Assembly: GCF_035046485.1 (NCBI RefSeq)
Contig: NC_085137.1
Coordinates: forward strand, 456,253,004 to 456,317,003
Direction: 5' to 3'
Origin: Aedes albopictus
Lineage: Eukaryota; Arthropoda; Insecta; Diptera; Culicidae
Length of the DNA stretch: 64,000 bases
In this document: positions 46,325 to 56,752 of the stretch, in pieces
How the letters are laid out: each line of letters begins with the position of its first letter
Numbering within the stretch: position 1 is the stretch's first letter
Position numbers and translations under genes: made by a program
Notes under the pieces: model-generated
Seen by the model: the letters and a program-made list of their open reading frames with translations, nothing else
What the model was told of the DNA's origin: nothing
The model's database searches: none

Positions 46325-46500
46325 CTATCTGTATTAACGAGATTTTTAGCTCTAGGTAGGCTAGTTCAACTCGGGACCCACGCTTTACTTGCCTTCCGAA
46401 AGAAGCACTCATATTTAGTGAGTTTTTCGGAAGTGGGATTCGATCCTAGGTCCTCGGCGTAATAGTCACGTGCTTTAACCATCACACTCATTCCGTCAGA
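46325..46500 (-). mobile_element. tRNA-derived SINE with a conserved tail
   Basis: Read on the - strand, a tRNA-like head (TGATGGTTAAAGCACGTGAC, then GGATCGAATCCC as B box, about 46425-46495) precedes a tail whose + strand form is TCTGTATTAACGAGATTTTT. The tail also occurs alone near 4851, 11604 and 30772, so this copy shows how head and tail join. Confidence 0.65.
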
Positions 46501-46567
46501 GTTTCTTTCTGGAACTATTTGGAATGCGACCAGGGATTTTATAAATTGTCCCTCTGTTATTGGCTAT

Positions 46568-46856
46568 TTCCGGTCAAAATTGGTTTTAGGCGGAATTACT
46601 TAATAGCTTCCAACGTTCCAACTTGAGGAAGGCCCAAACTACCCAGTAAACACACGATCGTATATGATGTTACATAGGATGCAAAAGTGGAGGCGATATA
46701 CGCACACTTTACACGTGGGTAAATGGAAGCGTGTACGCATATGGCCTCCACTTTAGCATCCAAAGCAACGTCGTATACGACTTTGTGTTGGCTGGGTAAG
46801 GGCCGAAACGTTGGAAGCTATTAAGTAATTCCGCCTAAAACCAATTTTGACCGGAA
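46568..46856. mobile_element. Foldback element hosting a smaller MITE
   Basis: The arms TTCCGGTCAAAATTGGTTTT to CTTCCAACGTT (left) and AACGTTGGAAG to ACCAATTTTGACCGGAA (right) are near-perfect reverse complements of about 50 bases. The 155-bp element at 46642-46796 sits in the loop. Confidence 0.85.
46642..46796. mobile_element. 155-bp MITE with TA duplication
   Basis: It begins CCCAGTAAACACACGATCGT and ends TTTGTGTTGGCTGGG, flanked by TA (46640-46641, 46797-46798). Inside, GGATGCAAAAGTGGAGGC mirrors GCCTCCACTTTAGCATCC. Confidence 0.85.
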
Positions 46857-46869
46857 ATCTTTCTGGAAC

Positions 46870-47330
46870 TTTTTTAGAAATGCGTGTTGAATGTCTTCCA
46901 GGATTCCTCACAAGATTCATTCCGTTTTTGGCGCCATTTTTTCTCGCATTCCTTTTTGAATTGCTCCCGGAGGATCTTCCAGTTTCCAGCTATTAGCATT
47001 TTTCTAAACTTTGAACAATTCTTTTCGAGGTTTTTCCTTGAGAATCTTCCAGGATTTTTGAATTTCGACCAATTTTTCCTGGATTTTTTTACGAGATTCC
47101 AACAGAATTTATCTCTAGAATTTCTTCCGTAAGGTTTTCCGGTATTGCTCGCAGAACCCTTCGAAAGATTTTTCCCGCAGTTCTTCCTTCGGCTCCCCCA
47201 AAGATATTTTCGTGGATTTTTTTTCCAGAATTTATCTCGAGATCTTCACAACAGTTTTTCTCAGAATGTCTCTTTACATGTTGTTGCGATATTTATCCTG
47301 GAGTAGACATAAAAACTTGAAATATTTTTG
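46870..47330 (-). repeat. 12-bp-period array, minus orientation
   Basis: Decayed units such as CTTCCAGGATTCCTCAC and GGAGGATCTTCCAG, between the foldback at 46568 and the tRNA-like element at 47357. Confidence 0.55.
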
Positions 47331-47356
47331 GGCAAAGTACGTTTAATTGACAAATT

Positions 47357-47540
47357 GAGAGATAAATTTGTGAAAAAATAACTCTTGTTTTGGTGGGATT
47401 CGAACCCACGACTCCGTATCGCATGTCCGGCACTTTAACCAACTAAGCCACAGAACAAGCTACGATTCTGTGGAATAGAAAGTCAAACTGGATTCGAATC
47501 ACCACCCTAACCGGGTCCGTTTTTCACAACTTTATCGCTC
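47357..47540 (-). mobile_element. TIR-bounded element containing a tRNA-like sequence, copy 2
   Basis: The ends GAGAGATAAATTTGTGAAAA and TTTTCACAACTTTATCGCTC form the same inverted repeat as the copy at 38274. The - strand centre has TGGCTTAGTTGGTTAAAG and GTGGGTTCGAATCCCAC (a perfect T arm). The length is 184 bases against 187 in copy 1. Confidence 0.8.
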
Positions 47541-47679
47541 CTTCGGCTCTTGGATGTCAATCTCCCGCACTCTCGCGGCCTACGAACTACAAGTGTTAGC
47601 GTATTGTTTTTAGAATGTTAATGTTAAAGCACGACTGACACATATGTACTTCGTTACTGACCATCCAACCGTTCTCCTA

Positions 47680-50553
47680 CACTCTGAAAAGTTTTCACGT
47701 CCGATCTACGTGAAAAGATAGGTAGTTTTCGTCCACCATATTTTTCACGTAACCTTCGCCGGAATGTCAGGTAGCTAGACAAACTTGAGCTTCGCTAATC
47801 GACGTGATGAGTCAGGTAAATTTGACAGGCATTTTACGTATCGTTAACGTAAAATGTAGGTGAGTGGTACTGGATATATCAGGTAACTTTTACGTCAAAA
47901 CATGATAAGTTCTACACGAATTTCTCGTAATTTATTCATGTTTTTTGAATGAAAATAAAGCAGCGCACCAACCTGCAACGTATTTGAAGAGGCAAGAGAT
48001 TTTAAATCCTTCAAAAATTCAATGAAAAAGCCGAGCATTGAAAGCAAAAGCCTACCGTCAAATAAATATGTCGTTTTATTTTTTAGGGACTTAAAAACTC
48101 TTGCCTCCTCAAATACGCTTCAAGCTGGTACCAACATGTAACAAACAAAAATCTTAATTAGGTTTTTATGTTGAAGTAACTAATAAATGTACACCTACAT
48201 TCAATGTTATACATCTACATTATTATCTGATCGTCTGTGATTGAATAACACTAAACAAATCTCGGGGTTTTGACGTAAAATCTTCGAAGTTCAGCCCAAG
48301 GTTTCAGACCGTTTCAGACTTTTGTTGAACTGGACCTCCGTCACCGCCAGACACCTATTCCAGCTCCTGTAATTATTGAAAATAGACAAATGCAAAACTG
48401 TTTATAATAAATATCTATCAATTGCCCTGAACAATTCAATTACCTCAATACTTGCACAGAAACTTTGAATCAGCTTGCAGTTCTTTCGCCAACCTACTTC
48501 TCGACGCCATAAAGCCTGCGCACTTTAGAATCGGTACACTTTCAACCGGCTGCCGCTCAAAAACGGTGTCACTTGGAAAAAAGTGTTGTTAGAAGCAATT
48601 GAAGCTTATCTATTGTAGTTTGTAGGAAAAATATAAAATTTGCTGTTTTTATATTTTTAGATGAACTATTGATCTGAATTCGTTAATAGTGCCAGTTTTT
48701 TCTGCACACATTGAGCAAAAACCAATCATTGTTAGATTCAAGATTTGTGTAGGAATATATAATTACCAAACCCACCAATTACGCAGTATAGAATTGTTGT
48801 TGGTATTATGATTGTTGATTAAGGGAGGTAAAATATTCCAGGAGTGTTTTAAAATTTCCAATATAGCTATGGTAAGCCTTTGAAGGGTTTTATGGAAAAT
48901 CAAAGGCTTGCATAGATATTTAAGGTCAACAAAGTTGTTTTCGCATAAACTTTAGTTCGGCAAATACGCATACGTGAAGGATACTATACGAATAGTGTTG
49001 GTATACAAGAAACTAATGATTTGATGCAGAACAATATAAATAATCGTGGCTCGAAAGCTGTATGGACTATTGCTGTCGAAATTCATTGGATGTGTTTTGA
49101 TGGCGTGAAATATCTAACAATTTTTTTAATAAAACTGAATCTACTCAGAAGTTTTTTATTTGAGATCATAGAATTACATCTATAGTTCCACAATCTATAT
49201 GATTTTCAGTGTTTTTTCCATGAAAACTATCTTATTTTAGGCTTATAATGAGGAGTTAGCCTTATGACTGTTAATTTCCGACTACTGTGAGGGAAAACTG
49301 CTAATAATTCCAAAAATAATCCAGGTTTCGATATGAATTAAGTTGGGCCACTTGAATTGGGGGATTGTAGATCCAAAAAACGATCGCAAGAAAAAAATTT
49401 TTTATATAAATATTAGTTTGAGTAAAATTATGTTTTGAATATAGCGTGAATGGACAATAAGGCTATAAGTTTATTATGGTCTTGTGAACCATATTTGTCA
49501 AGAGTTCAATGTCGTAACTTGTTTTGAGCATATGTTTGATGAGTATAATGTTGTTTCTTGTGGAAATATCAGCGCGTAAGCTGTGAAATTTGAAAATATT
49601 GACGAGCATTGGTTTGTGCAGAATAAAATGGCATGAATTTCACAATCAGGTCAAAATTTTATCTTGAAGAAATAAAAACTGATTTTTTCATATTTTTCCT
49701 ACAAAAAACAATAAATAAGCTTCATTTGCTTCTTACAACATTTTTTTCTAGGTTAAACCGTTTTTGATCTGCAGCCGATAGAAAGCGTAGGGTAGAAGCT
49801 TCAGTTTTGGCCAGTCCGGAGTTTTGGCCATAGTGCGGTTTTGAGCCTGTTGCGATCTAAATCGGCGTAAATTTATTTTTACTAGAATATCCTAATACAA
49901 CATGATGATTACAGCTATGAAAACCACACATTTTGATTAAAAACTGGAAGAAAAAAATTAATTTCCTTAAAAAATCTGCTCTCATACATCTATTTTGGCC
50001 AGGGTGCTTCTAATTTGGCCACTCCCATAAGAAACACACGTGATTGGCCAAAATAGAAACCAAACTTAAGAATATGGCCAAAACTGCGGCAGAGCTTCTA
50101 TTTTGGCCAGGGCCACTTTTGATACAAAAATCAAGTATTGGCATGATTTCTGCATTTTTCCTTCAAAATATAGATTGAAACCTTTCTTTTGACGCCTTGG
50201 TTGTTTTCATATTATTATTGGTTATTTTTATAAAAATGATTTCCCTTAGGCTGGCCAAAACCGGTGCCCGCACCCTACCGATTCTAAAGTGCGCAGGCTT
50301 TATTGAACTGTTTTTTCACACCTGAAATTCACGTAACTTTCGTTTCGCGGAAACTTCCAAGTCGGAAGTACACCAACACAAACGCATTGAAACGATTTAC
50401 GTGAAAACAAGGTGGGTTTAACCTAACAGGGCGGTGCATACGACGTGGTTATCGAGTTACAGTTACTGACATCACGTAACTTTTGAGGTTTTGAGAATAA
50501 GGATGAGCTACGTGAAATTTCACGTAAATCGGACGTGAAAATTCTTTAGAGTG
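47680..50553. mobile_element. 2.9-kb TIR element, non-autonomous, with nested insertions
   Basis: The left end CACTCTGAAAAGTTTTCACG and the right end CGTGAAAATTCTTTAGAGTG are inverted repeats continuing through TCCGATCTACGTGAAA, with TA on both sides (47678-47679, 50554-50555). ACGTGAAA / TTTCACGT words are repeated near both ends. Inner inverted pairs include GCAACGTATTTGAAGAGGCA with its mirror near 48110. AAGCCTGCGCACTTTAGAAT (48510) is mirrored around 50278-50305, now split by the MITE at 49790-50275. No transposase is recognised. Confidence 0.8.
49790..50275. mobile_element. TIR element with GTTTTGGCCA repeats, copy 2 (nested)
   Basis: It begins GGGTAGAAGCTTCAGTTTTG and ends AACCGGTGCCCGCACCC, with TA at 49788-49789 and 50276-50277. 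It is the same family as 33556-34033. It interrupts an inner arm of the 2.9-kb element, so it is the younger insertion. Confidence 0.85.
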
Positions 50554-50554
50554 T

Positions 50555-50809
50555 ATAGTTTTTCTCGGGATTTCTCTTGATTTTTTTCCGCGATTCCTTC
50601 CGGTATTCCTCGTGGAACTTCTTAATGAATTTTTCACGAACTTTCTGCACGAGTTCCTCCCGGAATTTCTTCTTAAATTTCTTTATTAATTTCCTAAAAA
50701 AAATACAGGTGTTTCAGCCGGGATATTTCCAGAAGGTTATCGCGGGATTTCTGTTAAAGCTTCTTTGAGATTTCTCCAGGAGTTTCTACAGGTTCTCTTA
50801 GAAGATTAC
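50555..50809 (-). repeat. 12-bp-period array, minus orientation, short
   Basis: Units such as GATTCCTTCCGGTATTCCTC and CTCCCGGAATTTCTTC. It ends where the 63-bp direct repeat begins. Confidence 0.6.
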
Positions 50810-50872
50810 TGTCGTGAATCCAAATCAAATTACCGTCAAATTTCCGCTGGGACGGAGTGCCGCACGAACACG
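50810..50872 (+). repeat. 63-bp direct repeat, left copy
   Basis: It begins TGTCGTGAATCCAAATCAAA and ends GTGCCGCACGAACACG. The identical sequence stands at 53800-53862, and the flanks differ on all sides. The repeat starts TGT and contains ACA two bases before its end, as an LTR would, but is far shorter than usual LTRs. Confidence 0.85.
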
Positions 50873-51399
50873 TCCGTTCGTATCCAAATCCGTCAAAAGA
50901 AGAACGAGCGAGCTGAAAACCGAAGACGGCTGATGCTCGGGTTGCTTCGTCGTTTTTTTCGTTCGTTGCATCTGTCAATTCACTGATTCGTTATGTCGAC
51001 ATGTCGACCTCCAGTGTTGGCAAATGTACCAGATTAAATTCTAACTTACTAATTGAATTATTTTAAATTCTATTTTTAAATGAAGTTTAAATATTACATT
51101 GTACTACGCTATATATACTACATTCTCCCCCTCCTCTACTCTCCTAAAAAAATCAGATGAGATGAAATATGAGATTCAAATTCTGTAGTTTAACAAAAAA
51201 ATATACACGGTTAAACAAGATTTTCTAAATGTTTGAACTCTTTCAAAAGTATATCTTAGTAAACTCACAAATAATACATACAATATATTAAATTAAAATT
51301 CAATCTCGTTCCTTTTAAATTTAAATCCAAGCATTACTCCACATTTTTCGGGTGTGAAGTGTCGTAATACATAACTAAATAAACATTCAATTTTACTTC
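50873..51399. other. No gene; segment between 63-bp repeat and G-poor array
   Basis: A CG-containing stretch (50873-51010, with GTCGACATGTCGAC) gives way to AT-rich sequence. No frame or repeat explains it. Confidence 0.4.
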
Positions 51400-53230
51400 A
51401 ATCAAAGTTTAATCAAATCTAAACTAAATCTTATCCAAATGCTATCCAATTTCAATCGTAACACAATCCAAACCAATATGTACATATTTAATCCCAATTC
51501 AATTCACATCCAATTCAAATCCCTATGAAATCCAAATCCAATTCAGCTTCAATGAAATTCAATTATGACTCCATTCCAATACGAATACTATCAAAATTCA
51601 TTTCAAATATAATCCAATCCAAATTCAATCCATTTCAAAGTCAATTTAATCTTAATTCAAGTCACTATAAATCCAATCTCATTTCAATCTTAATAATCTC
51701 CAAATGCAATTCGGTTTCCATCTAACCCAATCCAAATTCAATCCATTTATATCCAATATAAACTTAATCCAAATCGAAACCAACTTCAATTCAAATTCAG
51801 TCCAAAGCCAATCCAATTCAAATCCCTTCATATATAGTCCAAAACAATTCCTATCTGAATCCAATCCAAAATTCAACCCAACTCCATTTCGAGACGTAAA
51901 CCAAATCCTATCAAATTTCGATATTAATCCAATTGAAATCCAACACAAATTTTAACTTAAATAAATCCGCATCCAAACCAGATTCAATCCAATCCATCAA
52001 AATCTATTCCAATGCCGTTCCAATCCAATCCAAATCAAATATTAATCTTATCAAAACCCAATCCAAATTATATCCAAAATAAATCCAATCCAAAGCCAAT
52101 GCTAATTCAATTCCAACTCATTTCATATCTAATCCAAATCAAATCCTATACAAATTTAGTCCACCTCCAAATCAAGTCAAAGCATATCCAATCCAAATTC
52201 TATTCAAACCCAATCAACATTCAATCTAATCCAAATTGAATACAAATTTTGTCCCAATTCAATCCACTTCCAATTCCAATTATATCCAAATCCAGTTCCA
52301 ATTGAAATGTAATTCAAAACTGAAACCAATCAAAATTAAGTCCAAATCCAAGCAAATTTCATTAAAACTCTAACCCAACTATACTGCAACCCAAACTCAA
52401 TCAAAAATTTAGTGCAAATGCAATCTAAATTAAATATTATTCACATCATATCAAAATTCAATCATAACACAATCCAAATCCAATATGTACAATTTTAATC
52501 CGCCTCCAATTCAAATCCTTATGAAATCTGAAACCAATCAAATTTCAATCCAAATCCATTCCAATCCATAACAAATCGTATCAAAATTCATTTCGAATCT
52601 TATCCAAATCTAATCCAACCCAAATTCAATCCAATTCAAAGTCGATTTAATCGTAATTCAGATCACTATAAATCCAATCTACATATACAAATTTTGTCCT
52701 GATTCAATCCACTTCCAATTCCAAATAAATCCAAATTCAATTTCAATTAAAATGTAATCCAAAACTGAAAACGATCAAAATTAAATCCAAATCCAATCAA
52801 ATTTCAACAAAATTCTACTCCAACTATACTGCAACCGAATTCGATCAAAATTTAATGCAAATGCAATCCAAATGAAATCCAAGTTCCATCGAGATTTAAT
52901 TCAAATTTAATGCATATCTAATTTAAACTCAATCCATATCAAACACTCATAAAATCGGATTTAAATTCAATTCAAATTAAAATGCAATCCAAAACAAATA
53001 AGAATTAAATAATATCGCATCCAATTCCAATAAAATCCAGATTCAATCATAACTTTATGCAAAGTCAATACACATCTAACCTTCATCTAATCGAACTTCA
53101 ATCTAGATCAAATTCAATCCAATTCAAATCCTAATTTAATCTAATCTAAATCATATCCACATCCAGTCCATGTCCAATACCGATTTGATCCAAATTCCAC
53201 TTCAATTCAACTTCCAATTTAATGTTACAA
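51400..53230 (+). repeat. G-poor hexamer-like array (ATCCAA / ATTCAA)
   Basis: About 1.8 kb of degenerate units such as AATCCAAATTCAATCCAATT, very poor in G on the + strand throughout. Frames of 60-89 codons rich in Asn, Ser, Gln and Ile arise from this and are not genes. It lies between the two 63-bp direct repeats. Confidence 0.85.
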
Positions 53231-53379
53231 CTTCTATCAACTTCAATGTAAACAGACGTTTTTAATTTATCTTTCTATGAGCGCTCACTTTTCTTTCCTT
53301 TTTTTATTTCAATGCTTTTGAACTAGAAATCAAACTATTTGTTTGCCAAGTTTTTATACACAACAGTGATATTTGCATG

Positions 53380-53620
53380 CACGGTGCCCTCTCGCTCCGG
53401 TAAATGCTTTTTTATTGCTAGGTGTCCTCTCGCACCAGCGAAACAATCTAGTTTGCACGGCGTCCGCCCGCACCGGCAAATAAGTTTATTTTTTTTTTTT
53501 TGCTAGGCGTCCTCTCGCACCTGCGTACAACATATTTTTCGTCACGGCGTCCTCCCGCACCGGCGAAACAATTACATTTTAAACGGTGTTCACTTGTACC
53601 TGCTAACAAAACCATTTTTG
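53380..53620 (+). repeat. Tandem repeats around CGTCCTCTCGCACC
   Basis: About six copies of a unit of roughly 40 bases, with the core GGCGTCCTCTCGCACCGGCG (variants GTGCCCTCTCGCTCCGG and GCGTCCGCCCGCACCGGC), each followed by AAACAA or AAAT and a T-rich spacer. This GC-rich core is unlike the AT-rich surroundings. The frames here (53448-53914) are by-products. Confidence 0.8.
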
Positions 53621-53799
53621 CGTTTTTTTCTGCACTCCCGGAGCACATTTTCACGTGTACGCCATATTACACTGGCGGGAACACAAACACTTTTTCTTCA
53701 CGTTTTTCGGTGTTTTGCGGCTTTCAATCGTAACTTTTCACTCTCGAAAAGTTCTAGCTGTCCACCATACTTACACAATTATGGGACCGGCTGCGCCAT

Positions 53800-53862
53800 T
53801 GTCGTGAATCCAAATCAAATTACCGTCAAATTTCCGCTGGGACGGAGTGCCGCACGAACACG
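53800..53862 (+). repeat. 63-bp direct repeat, right copy
   Basis: Identical to 50810-50872. It bounds the segment with the G-poor array and the CGTCCTCTCGCACC tandem repeats. Confidence 0.85.
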
Positions 53863-53869
53863 GATGTCT

Positions 53870-54990
53870 CTCAGAGTTTTTAAGGACTTTCTCCTGGTTT
53901 CAGAACTTTTCTAGGCTTTTCCACGTTGTTGTTTACAGGATTTGTTTCAGTGATCAGTCTTAGATTCTCCGTAACGGACTTCCGGGAATCGAGATTATCC
54001 CGAGATTCTGAGGGCTCTGGGATTTCTTCAACCTCGCTGCTGGCCTCGAACACGTTTCCTATCTTGTACCGACTTTTCGAACCCTCTAAGCAAAATACCC
54101 TCTTCGAATGAGTATAATCAGTTTCGTACCATTCAATCCCGCCCTATTTTGCTTATCCTTTGACAGATACGCGTATTTCGACTACCACTTGTAGGGTGGA
54201 TAACTGACTCTGAGGAAAATTACAAGTGGTAGTTGAAATACGCGTATCTGTCAAAGGATAAGCAAAATAGGGCGGAAATAAAAGGTATGAAACTGATTAC
54301 ACTGATTCGAAGACGTTTCTTATGCTCGGTTTCATCGCCGGGGTCATATATGATCCCTCCGGCTCCAATGGTTAGCCCTTTAGGGGTTAATAGTTGCTCC
54401 CGTAGTTTTTGCATGGATTTTTCCAGGAGAATTTCCTGGGATTGCTTGCACAATTCCCTGTTAGAAATTCCTGGAAAAATACCGGAAGGAATCCAGGAAG
54501 GAATCTTGTGAGAAACAATTGAAGAAATCCTGGGAAAAATGGGGACAACCCAGAAAAAAGTTCTGCCCGAGAAAATTGAAAATCCCGGCATGAAATATTT
54601 GGTAATTTTAAGGAGAAACTTATATGATAAATCCCGTGAAGAACTACGTGTGAAATCCAATAGAAATATATGGAAAACCTCTCTGGAAGAAATCCCTGGA
54701 ACTACTTTTGCAAGAATCTCGCAAAAATCTTGGAAGAAACTGTTGAAAATCTATCCCGGAAAACCACTAAGGCAAATTCCAGAAGAAACATTATATAATT
54801 TTTTGGAGGATCTCTGGGAGAAATCCAGCGAGAAACTCTGCAAGCATATCGGAAAAACCTCTAGATGAAATCCGAGGAAAAACTATCAGAAATCCCGAAA
54901 GAACGCCGACAAAGTCTCGTAGGGGCTGTTTATGAACTCGCGGGAGGAATTCTGTGAGAAACGGCGAAATAATTTCAAGTACAGGACACA
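53870..54990. repeat. Decayed 12-bp-period array around a foldback
   Basis: From about 54400 the units are of the plus type (GGAATCCAGGAAGGAATC, GAAATCCCTGGAAC). Before 54110 the sequence is only weakly periodic. The 109-codon frame at 54539-54868 is an array product. Confidence 0.55.
54111..54300. repeat. Foldback element, about 80-bp arms
   Basis: The left AATCAGTTTCGTACC and TGACAGATACGCGTATTTCG face TGAAATACGCGTATCTGTCA and GGTATGAAACTGATT on the right, with GCCCTATTTTGCTTATCC and its mirror between. Confidence 0.85.
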
Positions 54991-56628
54991 GTTCCAGACG
55001 TCTCTTTTAAATAACGACATTCAGCATATTTTCAATAAAACTACACTTCAATAAAGCAAAGACTAAAGCTGCTATGATAGAACAGATCAAGAATGACTTA
55101 ATTGACTATTACCTTGGAGATCTACTTCGAAATTGACAAATTGACAAGAACCTAACTAAATACATGAACCATACTACAAAAAACCAATTGACAAAAAGAA
55201 AAAAGGGGAAACTTTTATTAAAACTATTTTTGTTCAACGCAGGCCACGGTGTGTCGACTTGGGTCACACACGCCTACGTACTTCTGAGTGTTGAAACAAA
55301 AATATAGGCTCCTAGAAGCAAATATAGGGAAAGGGTGCGGTGTAGAACATAAGCACAGTGTTGCTACCGCCGTAATCATTTTGAAAAAAAAAACATATGA
55401 ACTGCTGCAGGAATCCAAGTGAAGTGACCTGATGTTCCTCTAGGTCGGTTTCCCACACAGAATCACAAATAATTGAATTTTCATTTCATTTATGTTAGAA
55501 AGAATAAACACATCAATTTCTCTTCAGAACACGTTTATTCTTCCCAAAACAAATCAACAAACTGACATTTACATTTTAAATCTGAGTGAATGGCTACTAC
55601 GATTGAACTTTACTTACGCCGGCAATCTTCACAATTCACATCTATACTGCTTAATTTTTTCGCTCACGTAATTTCATATTTATCCAATCTTATATTTATT
55701 ATTCCTCACCCAGCAGGAATACGAGAAAGAATTCAAGGATTATCCGTTTATATTCATAATTGCTGATACGCTATCGTAATTTTGAGGTTTTCGTAGTATT
55801 TTCATTGAAATCCCAACATTACTACTCATTCAGCACAGAGAACAGACATTCAAGTTCTGTTTCAATACCGTGTATGGAATTTTGGAATAAATTCCAAGAA
55901 ATTGTTTTGAAAAGATTCAAATATGTTATTCCAAAGGAAATAAACATTATAATGTTTATAAACATCCCAATGAAAAGCAAATGCTTGAATGATAAATGTA
56001 ATCAATTTAACTAGCTTCACTAAAAACTTGCAATCACGATTCTAAAAATAACTCTTTATACCTGGCAATTCATCACCCGTATCTGCGCTCCTAGTGAAGA
56101 ATTAGCTTTAAATAACAAAATATTTGAAAAAAATGTAGGTATGCGCTCTCGGTAAAAAATTTCAATAACACAATATAAACAAAATGTTCGTATCCCACCA
56201 TTATTTGCCGCTAAAACAGAACAAACCCTTTCTCATACTCAGTACCTTATTCGTTGTCGTTGTTGTTACTATGTAGCCTCTGAAAGTGACGATGCCGCAT
56301 CCGCTCCTAAACTCTCCCATTCTAATAAAAACAAAGCATATCTCGATTTACATTGGACGTAAGTTGTTCTTTTTTTCTTTTTTATTATTTCCTATTTGGT
56401 TTTATAAGTTGTGTTAACGTACATTCATTTGTTCATGGACCAGTTTTGAAATCAATTTGTGTTAAGAATATCCATAGAAAGCTTCATTTAACTTCCTTTG
56501 AGATACTTTTTTTTCATCTAACTAGTATAATTAGAGATCTAGTAACTTAGTGTAACTTGTTGCAAATACGAAGGTCCCATGCTGAGGTCTAACATACTTT
56601 CTCATTCGCTTTGTATTCCCACCAACAG
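54991..56628 (+). other. 3' part of the large intron, no gene seen
   Basis: AT-rich intron sequence with little repetition. The segment at 55790-55870 (CAGCACAGAGAACAGAC) resembles 29110-29200, a dispersed repeat. It ends in the acceptor TTGTATTCCCACCAACAG. Confidence 0.5.
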
Positions 56629-56684
56629 AAAAAGAAAAGCTCCAAGAAAAAGCGAGCCAAGTCACGTTCCAACTCTCGTGATAG
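56629..56684 (+). CDS. SRRM2: SRRM2-like protein, 56-nt Lys/Arg/Ser exon
   Basis: The acceptor is CCACCAACAG and the donor AG|GTAAGT. It starts on a whole codon, as required by the 40865-41048 exon, and reads KKKSSKKKRAKSRSNSRD, leaving AG for the next exon. It is only 68 bases upstream of the large RS exon. The 184-nt and 56-nt exons together are a multiple of three, so they can be skipped only as a pair without breaking the frame. Confidence 0.82.
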
Positions 56685-56752
56685 GTAAGTTGAACTTTTC
56701 TAAAGTTTGTTACGTTAGGATTGATATATGTATCGTTCAATGCATCCACCAG
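56685..56752 (+). other. 68-bp intron
   Basis: GTAAGT at the start and CATCCACCAG at the end. The intron before it is about 15.6 kb. Confidence 0.75.

Larger units (their letters stand above)
41049..56628 (+). other. Intron of about 15.6 kb in the SRRM2-like gene
   Basis: It begins GTAGGT and ends CCCACCAACAG. It holds an R1-type LINE relic, a 3.3-kb 12-bp array, several foldbacks, nested TIR elements and the G-poor array at 51400-53230. No further exon is supported. Confidence 0.75.

Noticed and set aside
51525..52239. Asn/Ser/Gln-rich frames in the G-poor array
   Set aside because: They arise from ATCCAA-type tandem units; lack of G removes many stop codons.
53448..53914. 77-106 codon frames over the CGTCCTCTCGCACC repeats
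   Set aside because: The frames follow the tandem unit and overlap on both strands; no domain.
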